Notes under the pieces: model-generated | Seen by the model: only the letters and a program-made list of their open reading frames with translations | Told to the model about the DNA's origin: nothing | Database searches by the model: none | NCBI GenBank assembly: GCA_024235175.1 | Contig: JACKMX010000003.1 | Location: 434,001 to 498,000 of the forward strand | From: Chromatiaceae bacterium | Lineage (GTDB): Bacteria; Pseudomonadota; Gammaproteobacteria; Chromatiales; Chromatiaceae | DNA length: 64,000 nt | Direction of reading: 5' to 3' | Position numbers and translations under genes: made by a program | Shown here: piece by piece, positions 34,871 to 44,860 of the stretch | How the letters are laid out: the number at the start of each line of letters is the position of its first letter | Numbering within the stretch: the stretch's first letter is position 1

Positions 34871-36493
34871 CCCGTTAGTTGCATAAAAAATGCGTCAAAA
34901 ACTACGCGAACCCATTTATCTACGCGCTGTGCTGGACGTCATACGCTTGTAGCTGGAGTTCACCAATAGTGCGATCCAGAAAATACCAAAAAATGATGCG
35001 ACAAAATGGCGTTCAGCAATAAAAAAACGGTCCCTGAGTTGGTAAAATTGGAGGCACCACACCAAACCAATGAACCAACGGAGACCGTTTGGATGAAGTG
35101 TAGCAAAGCCAGCGTTCATCGCAAAACACATCGCATTCCCGAGATTCGATTCGAAGACCAACGCCTGAGCTCTTTGCCGGTCTGGTCCTGTTTCAAGCGT
35201 TGTTCAATCGGCTCGGATTGAAAGAACAACTCACGGGCTGTTTCCGGCATCTGAAGGTCAGCCCAATCTTTGGTCATGGTCTCACCGTACTGCTGCTGAT
35301 CGTCCATCTTCTGCTGGGATACCGGCGACTTCAGGATATGCGTTACTACAAGGATGACCCCATGGTGCGCCGTCTGTTGGGAATCGCTCGTCTGCCGGAT
35401 GTCGCGACGGTCAGCCGTACGCTGGCGGGGATGGACAGCCGCAGCGTGGACAAGCTGCGCCGACTCAACAGGCAACAGGTTCTGCAACGCCTTGATGATC
35501 TTGGCCTGGCACGGATTACCTTGGATTTCGACGGCTCGGTATTCGCCACCGGTCGTTTCGCCGAAGGCACGGCGGTGGGTTTCAACCGCAAGAAGAAGGG
35601 CAACGCAGCTACTATCCGCTGTTCTGCACATTGGCGCAGACCGGCCAAGTATTCGATGTTTGGCATCGTCCCGGTAATGTGCATGACTCAACGGCGCCCA
35701 GGCATTCATCCTGGAATGTGTCCAGGAAATACGCGCTGTTCTGCCCAGGGCCAAAATTGAAGTACGGATGGATAGCGCCTTCTTCTCGGATGCCATCATC
35801 GGCATGCTCAATGCCGAAGGCGTTGAATTCAGCATCAGTGTGCCCTTTGAGCGTTTCACCGAACTCAAGGGCATGATAGAACGGCGGAAACGCTGGCATC
35901 GCTTGGGTGATCGATGTGATTTTTCGAGCACCGCTGAAACCTAAAAATGGCACACAAAACAGCGTTTTCTCTTATCCGTACCGGAAACCGGAAACAGTAT
36001 AAGGAACCGATTCAACTGGATCTGTTCATCCCCATGAATACGGCCACGACTTCACAGATCATCACCAATAAGCGTCTCAGTGCCAGAAAAGTGTTGCGCT
36101 ATCACAACGGCCGCGGTGCCCAGGAGGGTATTTTCGCTGAGTTGAAGTCGCAGACCCAGATGGACTATGTTCCGACCCGAAGACAAGCGGGGAATCAGGT
36201 GTTTGTACTGGCAGCGATGTTGGTGCATAACCTCAACCGGGAAATGCAGATGCTCACCAACGAACAGCAATGCGCTACCACTGAACGACGTGCACCGCTG
36301 TGGCACTTTACACGGCTCGGCACTCTGCGGCGTCAACTGATTCAGCGAGCCGGACGGCTGACCAGGCCTCAAGGGACCTTGACTTTGACGATGAGCGTTA
36401 ATCCAGCTGTCAAATCCGAGTTGTTGCATTATTTGGATGTGCTCAAACAAGTAGCTTGATTCCGTTTTCGTCAGAATTTATGCAATGAATGGG
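34871..36493. mobile_element. IS1380-family insertion sequence
   Basis: The ends are imperfect inverted repeats: CCCGTTAGTTGCATAAA on the left and, as reverse complement, CCCATTCATTGCATAAA on the right. TGTA is duplicated at 34867-34870 and 36494-36497. The 1623-bp length fits IS1380. The transposase inside is broken. The element splits a transporter gene without loss of coding bases. Confidence 0.88.
35093..36459 (+). pseudogene. IS1380-family transposase, frameshifted
   Basis: Joined across frames the product matches an IS1380 DDE transposase: the N-terminus VHRKTHRIPEIRFEDQRL, LDFDGSVFATGRFAEGTAVGFN (first catalytic Asp region), EVRMDSAFFSDAIIG, and the signature YHNGRGAQEGIFAELK with the catalytic Glu. 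At least three frameshifts are visible, near 35172 (AGCTCTTTGCCGG), 35607 (GGCAACGCAGC) and 35690 (TCAACGGCGCCC), and a stop interrupts the reading near 35941. It cannot make a full transposase. Confidence 0.85.
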
Positions 36494-36497
36494 TGTA

Positions 36498-37436
36498 TTC
36501 AACCTCTTCGTTGTATCTGTATTCTGGAGTTTCATGGCGGACCTGTTCCGCAACGAGCAGGCAAAGCGCCTGTTCGGTTTTATCGCAACCGGGGGGACGG
36601 CCGGAGCAATAACCGGTCCGGCGATGACCGCGCTGTTGGTGCAGCAGTTGGGAACCGGCCGTATGCTCTTACTATCGGCGGTGCTGCTCGGTATGACCCT
36701 GATCTGTATTCGTCGCCTGATTGCCTGGCAGGAGAGAATTACCGCCGCAGGGGAGATCAGCGGCAGCTGTATGATGGAAAGAGAACAACCTCTGGGCGGT
36801 GGGGTTCTGAACGGTTTTTTTCTGGTTCTGCGATCTCCCTATCTGCTGGGCATCTGCGCGCTGATCGTGTTGTACGCATCGCTTTCCACTTTTCTTTATC
36901 TGCAGCAGGCACAGATCGTCAGGGATGCGTTCGATGACTCCGCAACACGAACCGCTGTTTTTGCAAGCATGGATTTCGCGGTCAATGTGCTGACGCTGGT
37001 AATTCAGGCGTTTTTTACCGGGCGTCTGGTGAAGTGGCTGGGGCTGGCCATGACGCTGGCGCTGATTCCGATTCTGCTCGGCGTCGGCTTTCTGATGCTG
37101 GCAATGCAGCCGGTGCTGCCGGTGCTTATAGCGGTTCAGGTGATCCGGCGCGCAGGAAACTACGCCATTATGCGCCCTGCGCGGGAGATGCTTTATGTTG
37201 TGGTCAGACGCGAGGAGAAGTACAAGGCAAAGAACTTCATCGATACGGTGGTTTACCGTGGCGGTGACGCCATCAGCTCCTGGGTATATACCGGCATGCG
37301 TGGTTTCGGTCTCACGCTGTCGGCCATTGCCTGGATTGCTCTGCCCTTATCGCTGGTTTGGGCCTGGATCGCGCTGCGTCTCGGGCGGCAGCAGGCCGTG
37401 CTGGGGAAATCCGACCAATTGAACAGAGAGGAGTAG
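36498..37436 (+). pseudogene. ATP:ADP-antiporter-like transporter, 3' part
   Basis: Continuation of the split carrier: FNLFVVSVFWSFMADLFRNEQAKRLFGFIATGGTAGAI, then eight or so hydrophobic segments. An ATG at 36489, partly from the IS right end, allows an intact 315-residue reading frame, so a truncated membrane protein could be made. It overlaps the Shine-Dalgarno of the aldo/keto reductase, which starts five bases after its stop. The frame has no internal stops despite the age of the IS, which could mean continued use. Confidence 0.8.
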
Positions 37437-37440
37437 GCAG

Positions 37441-38379
37441 ATGAATGGACAAAACGGTTACTGCAGTGATCGCAGGTATTTTCTCAAATTCGTCGCAATG
37501 GTGGCTGGGATCTGCTGGTTCCCGCCGGTCAGTTTGCGCGCTGCAGGCGGCACGCTGATAAGAAAGCGCATACCCTCGACAGGTGAGCTGGTTCCGGTGA
37601 TCGGTATGGGTACTTCGCGTACATTTGATGTTCCGGACGACAGCGAGGCAATAACAAGCCTCGGTGACGTGCTGGAGCTGTTTTTTCGGCATGGAGGCAC
37701 GCTTATTGACTCTTCTCCGATGTATGGTTCAGCCGAGCAGGTGATCGGACAACTGCTGCAGAGCGTAAAGCGGCAGAACACTTTGTTTGCGGCCACCAAG
37801 GTGTGGACTCATGGAAAGGAGAGCGGGATACAGCAGATGGAGCGTTCGCGGCAGCTATGGGGCATAGACCGGTTTGATCTGATGCAGATTCACAATCTGC
37901 GCGATTGGCAGGTACATCTGGAGACGTTGAAGGAGATGAAGAGGCAGGGGCGTATTCGCTATCTTGGAATCACCACCTCGCATGGTCGCAGCCATGCCGA
38001 GCTTGAATCCGTTCTCCAACAGCACCCCTTCGATTTTGTTCAGCTCAGCTACAACATCGAAAACCGGGAGGCGGAACGGGTGCTCCTGCCGCTGGCGTTG
38101 GAGAGAGGCGTCGCCGTGATCGTCAATCGTCCCTTCGCGCGCGGCAGTCTGTTCCATAAGACGAAAGGCAAGCCCCTGCCGTCATGGGTGCAGGAGATCG
38201 GATGCCAAAGCTGGGGTCAGTTTTTTCTGAAATATGCGGTATCCCACCCAGCGGTTACCTGCGCGATTCCCGCCACGTCGAAGACGAGTCATATGCTTGA
38301 TAATATGGCAGCGGGTTATGGCCTGCTTCCCGACAGAGCCATGCGCCTGCGGATGGAGGCTCATTTCTCTGCGCTCTAA
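37441..38379 (+). CDS. Tat-exported aldo/keto reductase
   Basis: A 312-residue NADPH-dependent oxidoreductase of the AKR superfamily with an N-terminal twin-arginine-like signal (DRRYFLKFVAMVAG). The catalytic tetrad is visible: D in LIDSSPMYG, Y in MYG, K in ATKVW and H in MQIHNL. How a cofactor-dependent reductase works outside the cytoplasm is unclear; cofactor loading before Tat export is the usual explanation. It was the second gene of the operon now split by IS1380. Confidence 0.87.
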   Translation: MNGQNGYCSDRRYFLKFVAMVAGICWFPPVSLRAAGGTLIRKRIPSTGELVPVIGMGTSRTFDVPDDSEAITSLGDVLELFFRHGGTLIDSSPMYGSAEQVIGQLLQSVKRQNTLFAATKVWTHGKESGIQQMERSRQLWGIDRFDLMQIHNLRDWQVHLETLKEMKRQGRIRYLGITTSHGRSHAELESVLQQHPFDFVQLSYNIENREAERVLLPLALERGVAVIVNRPFARGSLFHKTKGKPLPSWVQEIGCQSWGQFFLKYAVSHPAVTCAIPATSKTSHMLDNMAAGYGLLPDRAMRLRMEAHFSAL

Positions 38380-38408
38380 GAGGTTGTTGAATTGAGTGCT
38401 GTTTGGCT

Positions 38409-38441
38409 GCAACCGGGCTGGTTTATCGGGTGCCCGGTTGC
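38409..38441. terminator. Bidirectional hairpin between convergent genes
   Basis: GCAACCGGGC and GCCCGGTTGC pair perfectly over ten bases around a 13-base loop, 30 bases after the aldo/keto reductase and between it and the convergent pentapeptide-repeat gene. No T-run follows, so it may be a weak or Rho-assisted terminator. Confidence 0.45.
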
Positions 38442-38575
38442 GGAGTGAGCAGTCTGTACCTTTCTCAATCGCGCCGGATCAGCAACCAGGCGCTGCTGCA
38501 GCACCCCGCCACTGAGTGGCAGCTTTGAAATGACGGATCAGCGTCCGGCCACGTCTGTTGTACAGCTGTTTTCGC

Positions 38576-38986
38576 TCACAAAGCCTCGACATCTGTAAGG
38601 TTGACTCCCGTAAGGTTGGCTCCTTCCAAGTTCGCGCCTTTGCATTTTGCCTTCTTGAGCTTGGCCTGCTCGAGGTTGGCCATGCTCAGGTTTGCATTGC
38701 GCAGATCGGACCGGCGTAGGCGCGCGTTGTGCAGGTTAGCCCCTTCCAGGTTGGCCCCGCGTAAACGGGCCTTACGCAAATCCGCACCTTCAAGCTCGGT
38801 ACCGCTCAGGTTGGCGCCATCAAGCCGGGCATTACGCAGGTCCGCAAAATTCAGTTTAAGGTTGCTGAGGTCCTGGTGTTTCAGGTTGACGCCCTTCTCT
38901 GTCTCTTTTCTTCTTAGTTTCACCCATTTGTTGAATTCGTCTATCTGTCCGCCGCGTAATAAATTCAGCGCCTCTTCGTTTGCCAT
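38576..38986 (-). CDS. Pentapeptide-repeat protein
   Basis: The ATG at 38986 gives 136 residues: an N-terminal helical region (EEALNLLRGGQIDEFNKWV) followed by about 18 tandem A(D/N)LxX pentapeptides such as ADLRN, ARLDG, ANLSG, ANLEG. This forms a right-handed quadrilateral beta-helix. Some relatives mimic DNA and bind gyrase, but nothing here proves that role. The frame extends upstream to 39079 without a ribosome site. Confidence 0.85.
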   Translation of the reverse strand: MANEEALNLLRGGQIDEFNKWVKLRRKETEKGVNLKHQDLSNLKLNFADLRNARLDGANLSGTELEGADLRKARLRGANLEGANLHNARLRRSDLRNANLSMANLEQAKLKKAKCKGANLEGANLTGVNLTDVEAL

Positions 38987-39760
38987 CGCGTTGCTTCCAT
39001 CCTTTTTTGTCTGGCAGTCGTGGATCGACCGCGTTACTAGATGATTTGATCGGAAAGGACACCATATAAGCTTGAGCAAGTCCAGTGTTACGAAGAGGCG
39101 CCTGACAGGTATGCGCGGAACCTCAGCTTGGTCGAGGGTTCATCAATCGCTGCTTTGAAAGATTTAAGCTGCAGGGGAAATTGCAGGTCTGAGCCGAATG
39201 GCACCTAGTTTAAGCCGATACGGGTTGTTTCTGGAGGAAACGCCAGTGGCAGGGATGCCACTGTCGAGCCTACGCCGCACATGGATGTGCAAGTGCCGCG
39301 TAAGGCAGGAGCCGTTAGCGGCCATGGACGTATTTACGGCGTTTTCCGGAAGAAATGATCTGTGTCGGCTAGTCAACTACTCCACGATTATAGTTAAGTA
39401 TGTGCCATTCAGGTCTGAGCCTGAATATTATGTTCTGAATGAAAAAAACCAATTTTATCATGGTATTGCCGGTGAACTGCTGTCCGAGACGATTGTTTCC
39501 GATCCCTGAGATATTGCAATTGAATAATTTAATAATTATCAAATTGATTCTCGTCAGCTAACTGGCAGAACAAGCTTCAGGATACCGACATAAATCAAAC
39601 TGTCACAATTCTCCAATACGATCCCGAACGGATAACTATTAAGATATTTGGAAAACGCTCACCCATGATATTTCTGGATTTTTTCAGCGTGCGGTAGCGG
39701 AGAGGTGCAACCGGATTGCGGTATTCTCCAAATAATCGGTGACAGGCCAGGAGCACGTTA
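38987..39760. other. 774-bp gene-poor region upstream of PFOR
   Basis: This stretch contains the dispersed repeat at 39248-39351 and, nearer PFOR, an AT-rich segment (39520-39650) likely to hold its promoter. Short open frames on both strands show no recognisable protein features. A weak FNR-like TTGATTCTCGTCAG at 39543-39556 has only one good half-site. Confidence 0.5.
39248..39351 (-). repeat. Dispersed repeat family 2, copy A
   Basis: The reverse complement (TTCCGGAAAACGCC to GTGGCATCCCTGCC) aligns with 51695-51800. Shared blocks include GGCCGCT..CGGCTCCTGCC, TTACGCGGCA.TTG and GTCCATGTGCGG.GTAGG.TCGA. It is non-coding and sits between the pentapeptide gene and PFOR. Confidence 0.75.
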
Positions 39761-42700
39761 ATGCTGAATGAGTTAGAGGATCGGATCAACAACGGAACAC
39801 AAAAGTCGGCTGAAAAACGGATCAAGTATCCCGGCATGCCTGTGGTCATTCATGGCAATGGCGCTATTGCCCACGTGATGGGCCAAGTGTGCGGTGGCGT
39901 CATCGGTTATCCGATTACTCCGTCAACGGAAATATCGGAGATCTTCGAATCGTTTCGCGCCCAGGGCGGCTGCAACGTCTGGGGCAAGCACCCCTTTTTC
40001 TTCGAACCGGAGGGTGAGCATTCGGCGCAGAGCGGCGCTCTTGGTGCAGCCCTGACCGGCGGTAAATACATCTCCAACGCCTCCTCCAGCCAGGGAATTC
40101 TTTATGGCCTCGAATCACATTATGTGACCGTGGGCAAGCGGGTGGGAGGGTTTGTACTGCAGGTTGCGGCGCGGGTCGTCTCCAGGCATTCGCTTAATGT
40201 GATGGCCGGGCATGACGATGTGTACGCTTTGCTGCCTTCGGGTTACACCATCCTGTTCGGGAGCAATCCGCAGGAAGCCGCCGACCTTGCGGCCATCAGC
40301 TACAAGGTCAGCGCGCTTTCGCTGATCCCGGTGGCCAATGCGATGGACGGTTTCGCAACCAGCCATATGCAGAGTGAAGCGCTTATGCCTGAACCGGAAC
40401 TGCTCAAGGAGTTTCTGGGAGACCCGGAGAGCAGGATAAAGGCGCCTACCCTGGCGCAGGAGCTGCTGTTCGGTGCCAAGGGCAGAGTGCATCAACTGCA
40501 GCAGTTTCTGCAACGGCACCAGCAGGACATACGCGCAGCGGATCTCGATCAGCTGCGGCGATATCTGGAGGAGCGTGCAGATCAGGTGGAGAGCGACAAC
40601 AGCGGAGAGCAGATCGAGCATACGCTGCCGTGGCTGCCCGACGAACTTCGCGCACAGTGGCGGCGGCAGTGGCTCAACGCATACGAGAAAGGCACCCGTC
40701 AGCTTGTTCCGGCACTGGTGGATGTCAACAACCCGGGACTTACCGGCGGTGTTCAGAACCAGCCGGATTTCCAGGCCGGCGCGGTCGATCATCACACCCA
40801 TTTTGCCAGAGATGTGCCGCGTTTCGTCACCCAGGCGATGCAGGAGTATGGTGAGCTTACCGGCCGTGTTTACACCCCTGTCATGAGCTACATGGCCGAT
40901 GATGCGGAGCATGTTATCGTGGCCATGGGTTCGGTGACCGACGATGCCGAAGCGGTGGTCAGTTATCTGCGGCGGCAGGGGAAAAAGGTCGGAGTGGTCT
41001 CCATCAAGCTGCTCTCTCCCTTCCCGGAAGCCGACTTGGTGCGCGTACTTAAGGGCAAAAAAGCGGTGACTGTGCTGGAGCGCTGCGATGTGACGGCGCT
41101 GACCGGCCTGGTGACTCAGGCGCTGTTCAAGGCGCTGGAGAACAACGGCCTGATAAGGCATCTTGGAATCCCGTCCATAGAGAGCCTGCCGAAAATCAGT
41201 ACCGGTGTGTTTGGGTTGGGCGCCCATGATCTTCAGTCGCGGCACCTGATTGCGGCTTTCAGAAACATGGAGAGCGCAACCAATATCCCGCTCTTCTATC
41301 TGGGATCGCAGTTTTTCTCCAGCAATCCTTCACCCAGGATTGCGGCGCTGCAGGAGAGGCTTAGAGCCGCTTACCCCGAAACCGAGTTTATGGCGCTGGA
41401 GACGGAGAGTAATCCCCATCTGCTGCCGCCGGGCGCCTTCCGCATACGCTTTCACTCGGTCGGTGGATACGGCACCATCGCCACCGGCAAACTGCTTACC
41501 GACATTCTCGCCGGCGTGTTGGAGGTACACTCCAAATCCGCGCCCAAATACGGCTCGGAGAAGAGCGGCGCCCCAACCAACTTTTTCATCACGCTGAGCC
41601 CCGAGCCGATCAAGATCACCAATGCCGAGCTGGAAGAGGTCGAGATCGTGGTTTCGCCCGACCATATGGTCTTCAGTCACACCAATCCGCTGCGTGGTAT
41701 GGCGGAGGACGGCACCTTTATCATGCAGTCGCACCACACTCCGTTGGAGGTGTGGCGGGAGCTGCCGGCCCACGCCAGGAAAACCATACGCGAAAAGAGA
41801 GTCCACTTTTACATCATCGATGGGTTCGGTGTGGCCCGCAAGCACGCGCCGACACCGGATCTCGAGATTCGAATGATGGGCATTGCCTTTATCGGCGCCG
41901 TCTGCGGGCACGTGGACAAGGTGATCTCCGGCACCTCGGAGGAGGCGGTGCTGGCCAAGATTCAGCAGCTGATCCGCAAGAAGTTCGGTGCCAAAGGCAC
42001 CGAGGTGGTCGACAGCAACATGGCGGTGATCAGGGACGGACTCGAATCGACACAGAGGGTGAATTACAGTGAATCCGCGTTCCTTGAAGCCGAGAGTCTG
42101 CCTGCCGCCAGCAAAGATTCAGGCATCGCCATCTCGGCATCCATGCAGCGCATAGCCGGCGGGTCCCAGAGTACGGGTCTGTTTGATCAGGACTATTTCC
42201 AGGAGGTGGTGCTGGACCGTTTCAGGGACGGCACGATCAGTGAAGCGCCGGTGATTCCCGGCGCAGGCCTGTTCATGCCGGTGGGTAGTGCGGCATGGAA
42301 AGACAAGGGTCTGTTCCGGCTTTCGGTTCCAAAGTATGTGGCCAGCCTCTGTACCGGCTGCATGGAGTGCGCACTGGTCTGCCCGGATGCGGCCATACCC
42401 AATACCGTGCACGAGATCCACGATCTGCTGTTGAGCGCGATAACGCGGGTGGATGCCACCGACCAGATGAAGTCGATGATGTCCAGTCAGGTTTTTCCGA
42501 TGACCAAATCAATTCGCGACCGTTATCGGAATCTGCCGGGCAAGGATCCAAAAGCCTTTCATGAAATTGTGGCCGAGACTCTGGCGGAGATGGCGCTGGA
42601 CAATCCGACCCTGGAGCGTGCCTTCAACGGGATGATCGACCAGCTCTCCGGATTTTCCGTTGCCAGAACCAGGCCATTCTTCGATGTCATGGAGAAGGCG

Positions 42701-44836
42701 ACTCCGGGCAATGGTGGTCTCTATTCCGCAACCATAGATCCCTGGAAATGCAGCGGCTGTCTGGAGTGCGTCGATGTGTGCGGTCCCGGCGCCCTGGAGG
42801 AGCAGAAACAGGACAGCAAGGTGCTGGCATCGCTGCAGCAGGCGTTCACTTTCCTCAGCACTCTGCCCAATACGGCGCCCCGTTTCTTCAGTAACGCAGC
42901 CCGGCCGGGAGGCGAAACCAAACGGTTGATTCTGGACCATGACAACTACTACAGCATGACCGGAGGGCACGGTGGCTGCCGTGGCTGCGGCGAGGTAACG
43001 GCGATCCGCCTGCTCACCGCAACCAATCGGGCAATCCATCGCGATCGGAACAAGCAGCACATCCATGAGTTGGAGGGCCTGATCGAAAAGCTGACAGCCA
43101 AGATGAAAACCCTGGAACACGACGACCGTGACCCGGCGCGTCTGAACCGCATGGCTGAGGCGGTGAAGATCATCGAAAAACGGCTCTACAACCTTGAGAG
43201 CGGTCCCACCGGCCGCGGACCCTCCAGCGCCACTTTTGCCAATGCCACAGGTTGCAGCAGTGTGTATGCATCCACCTTCCCGTTCAATGCGTTTTCGGAT
43301 CCCTGGGTCAACAGTCTGTTCCAGGACTCGGCCCCAGTGGCGAAAGGAATATTCGAAGGCATCAGCGCCGATGCGGTGGAGGATTTCCGGGCAATCCGCT
43401 GCGCCAGGCTGGATCTGGAAGATCACTACAATCCGGATGTGCACGACAAATTTTTCAAATACTTCCACTGGAGCCAGTTCTCTGAAGAGGAGCTGGCGCT
43501 GATGCCGGCAATCGTCAGTATGGGTGGAGATGGTGCAACTTACGATATCGGCTTCGGCGCCTTGTCCCGTCTGCTGATCACCAACACACCGATCAAGGTG
43601 GTTGTGCTCAACACCGGCGCCTACTCCAACACCGGCGGACAGGCCTCGACTTCCAGCTTTACCGCCCAGGATTCCGACCTCACGCGCTTCGGTGTGGCGC
43701 ATATAGGGAAGCAGGAGGACCGCAAGGAGCTGGGGCTGATCGCCGCTTTTCACCCCAACGTGCTGGTGGTGCAGACGGCTGCGGCGTTTCAGGGCCATTT
43801 CATGAAAAACCTGATGGAGTTCCTGAACTACAATGCGTCTCCGGCACTGCTCGACACCTATACCAGCTGCATGTCCGAGCACGGCATCGCGGACGATGCC
43901 GGTAACCGCAGGGCGCGGCTTGCGGTGGAGAGTCGTATGTACCCGTTGTTTGTGCACGATCCACGCAAAGGTGCGACTCTGGCGGCACGCTTCTCCCTGG
44001 ATGGCAATCCCGATATTGGCAAGGACTGGACCATGGCCACCATCCAGTATGTCGACGAGGATGGCAGCACCCAGTTGAAGGAGATCCCCTTTACTCCGGC
44101 GGATTTTGCGCTTCATGAGGGGCGCTTCAAAAAACACTACAGCCCGCTCAACGGAGCGTCGAAAAGCCTTCCCATAGCCGAATACATTGAACTCAGCAGG
44201 GAGGAGCGCTACGGCATACTACCTTTCGTTTGGTCCACCGACGAAGAGATGCGGCTGGTTCAGTTGGCGGTCTCACCGGCCATCGTGGATCTGACCGAGG
44301 AGCGGCGCAGAAACTGGCGGATGCTGGAGTATCTGAGCGGACTGCATATCGACAGGCTGAACGAGGAGCACCTGAAAGAGGTCAGCGAATGGCGCGAGAA
44401 ATACCAGCAATCGAATCAGGAGCGCGAGAGTTCGATCGACGCGATCGCCAGAGGTATGTCGGAGCTTGCCACGGCTTCAGCCGCCCCGCTGGGGTCCGGT
44501 GCGGGCATGACCGAGACCCCGCTGCCGATGCCGCGCCCGTCAAGGCAGGGTACGGAAACTGCGAAGATGGGTGCAGCCGGCGCCGGCCAGCAGCCGCTGG
44601 TGAGCATTGCCGAAAACGATATGGCCAAATGCACCAATTGCAAGACCTGTTACCAGGATCTGAGTGAACTGTTCGAGAAGACGACGATCGTAGTTGAAGG
44701 GAGAGCCATGGAGGTGAGCCGGGTCATCCCCGGTTCACTGGCGAAGACTGAGCTGACGCCCGAATTGATCGCCAAGGCATCGCGCATTGCAGATGACTGC
44801 GATGCGGAAATTATCCAGTTCAACCAGCCGGGTTAG
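39761..44836 (+). CDS. Giant pyruvate:ferredoxin oxidoreductase-like protein
   Basis: A single 1691-residue chain with all PFOR modules: pyruvate-binding domain I (GYPITPSTEISEIFE near residues 47-61), domain II (about 370-530), the gamma domain (FHSVGGYGTIATGKLL to about 770), a two-cluster ferredoxin domain (CTGCMECALVCP about 863; CSGCLECVDVCG about 997), and the TPP domain (GGHGGCRGCGEVTAI about 1067; GDGATYDIGFG about 1257; NTGGQASTSS about 1290). It is some 500 residues longer than NifJ because of a segment after domain I, 110 residues between the two clusters, a coiled-coil insert in the TPP domain (about 1085-1150) and a C-terminal domain with CTNCKTC (about 1624). It should oxidise pyruvate or a related 2-oxoacid to acyl-CoA and CO2. 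An NAD(P)H-linked partner follows. Confidence 0.88.
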   Translation: MLNELEDRINNGTQKSAEKRIKYPGMPVVIHGNGAIAHVMGQVCGGVIGYPITPSTEISEIFESFRAQGGCNVWGKHPFFFEPEGEHSAQSGALGAALTGGKYISNASSSQGILYGLESHYVTVGKRVGGFVLQVAARVVSRHSLNVMAGHDDVYALLPSGYTILFGSNPQEAADLAAISYKVSALSLIPVANAMDGFATSHMQSEALMPEPELLKEFLGDPESRIKAPTLAQELLFGAKGRVHQLQQFLQRHQQDIRAADLDQLRRYLEERADQVESDNSGEQIEHTLPWLPDELRAQWRRQWLNAYEKGTRQLVPALVDVNNPGLTGGVQNQPDFQAGAVDHHTHFARDVPRFVTQAMQEYGELTGRVYTPVMSYMADDAEHVIVAMGSVTDDAEAVVSYLRRQGKKVGVVSIKLLSPFPEADLVRVLKGKKAVTVLERCDVTALTGLVTQALFKALENNGLIRHLGIPSIESLPKISTGVFGLGAHDLQSRHLIAAFRNMESATNIPLFYLGSQFFSSNPSPRIAALQERLRAAYPETEFMALETESNPHLLPPGAFRIRFHSVGGYGTIATGKLLTDILAGVLEVHSKSAPKYGSEKSGAPTNFFITLSPEPIKITNAELEEVEIVVSPDHMVFSHTNPLRGMAEDGTFIMQSHHTPLEVWRELPAHARKTIREKRVHFYIIDGFGVARKHAPTPDLEIRMMGIAFIGAVCGHVDKVISGTSEEAVLAKIQQLIRKKFGAKGTEVVDSNMAVIRDGLESTQRVNYSESAFLEAESLPAASKDSGIAISASMQRIAGGSQSTGLFDQDYFQEVVLDRFRDGTISEAPVIPGAGLFMPVGSAAWKDKGLFRLSVPKYVASLCTGCMECALVCPDAAIPNTVHEIHDLLLSAITRVDATDQMKSMMSSQVFPMTKSIRDRYRNLPGKDPKAFHEIVAETLAEMALDNPTLERAFNGMIDQLSGFSVARTRPFFDVMEKATPGNGGLYSATIDPWKCSGCLECVDVCGPGALEEQKQDSKVLASLQQAFTFLSTLPNTAPRFFSNAARPGGETKRLILDHDNYYSMTGGHGGCRGCGEVTAIRLLTATNRAIHRDRNKQHIHELEGLIEKLTAKMKTLEHDDRDPARLNRMAEAVKIIEKRLYNLESGPTGRGPSSATFANATGCSSVYASTFPFNAFSDPWVNSLFQDSAPVAKGIFEGISADAVEDFRAIRCARLDLEDHYNPDVHDKFFKYFHWSQFSEEELALMPAIVSMGGDGATYDIGFGALSRLLITNTPIKVVVLNTGAYSNTGGQASTSSFTAQDSDLTRFGVAHIGKQEDRKELGLIAAFHPNVLVVQTAAAFQGHFMKNLMEFLNYNASPALLDTYTSCMSEHGIADDAGNRRARLAVESRMYPLFVHDPRKGATLAARFSLDGNPDIGKDWTMATIQYVDEDGSTQLKEIPFTPADFALHEGRFKKHYSPLNGASKSLPIAEYIELSREERYGILPFVWSTDEEMRLVQLAVSPAIVDLTEERRRNWRMLEYLSGLHIDRLNEEHLKEVSEWREKYQQSNQERESSIDAIARGMSELATASAAPLGSGAGMTETPLPMPRPSRQGTETAKMGAAGAGQQPLVSIAENDMAKCTNCKTCYQDLSELFEKTTIVVEGRAMEVSRVIPGSLAKTELTPELIAKASRIADDCDAEIIQFNQPG

Positions 44837-44860
44837 TGCCCGTCCGGAAACGGTGGGCAC
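44836..44860 (+). terminator. Hairpin between PFOR and its partner gene
   Basis: GTGCCCGTC and GGTGGGCAC pair over nine positions (two G-U) around a short loop, starting at the last base of the PFOR stop codon. No T-tract follows. It may stabilise the upstream message or reduce read-through into the oxidoreductase gene 94 bases further on. Confidence 0.4.

Noticed and set aside
39198..39509. 103-codon frame upstream of PFOR
   Set aside because: Most of it is the dispersed repeat read in one frame, with no ribosome site.
39543..39556. FNR box upstream of PFOR
   Set aside because: Only one half-site fits (TTGAT); the other differs at two of five positions.
42509..44137. 542-codon minus-strand frame opposite PFOR
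   Set aside because: Same reasoning: the plus strand encodes the TPP domain with exact motifs.
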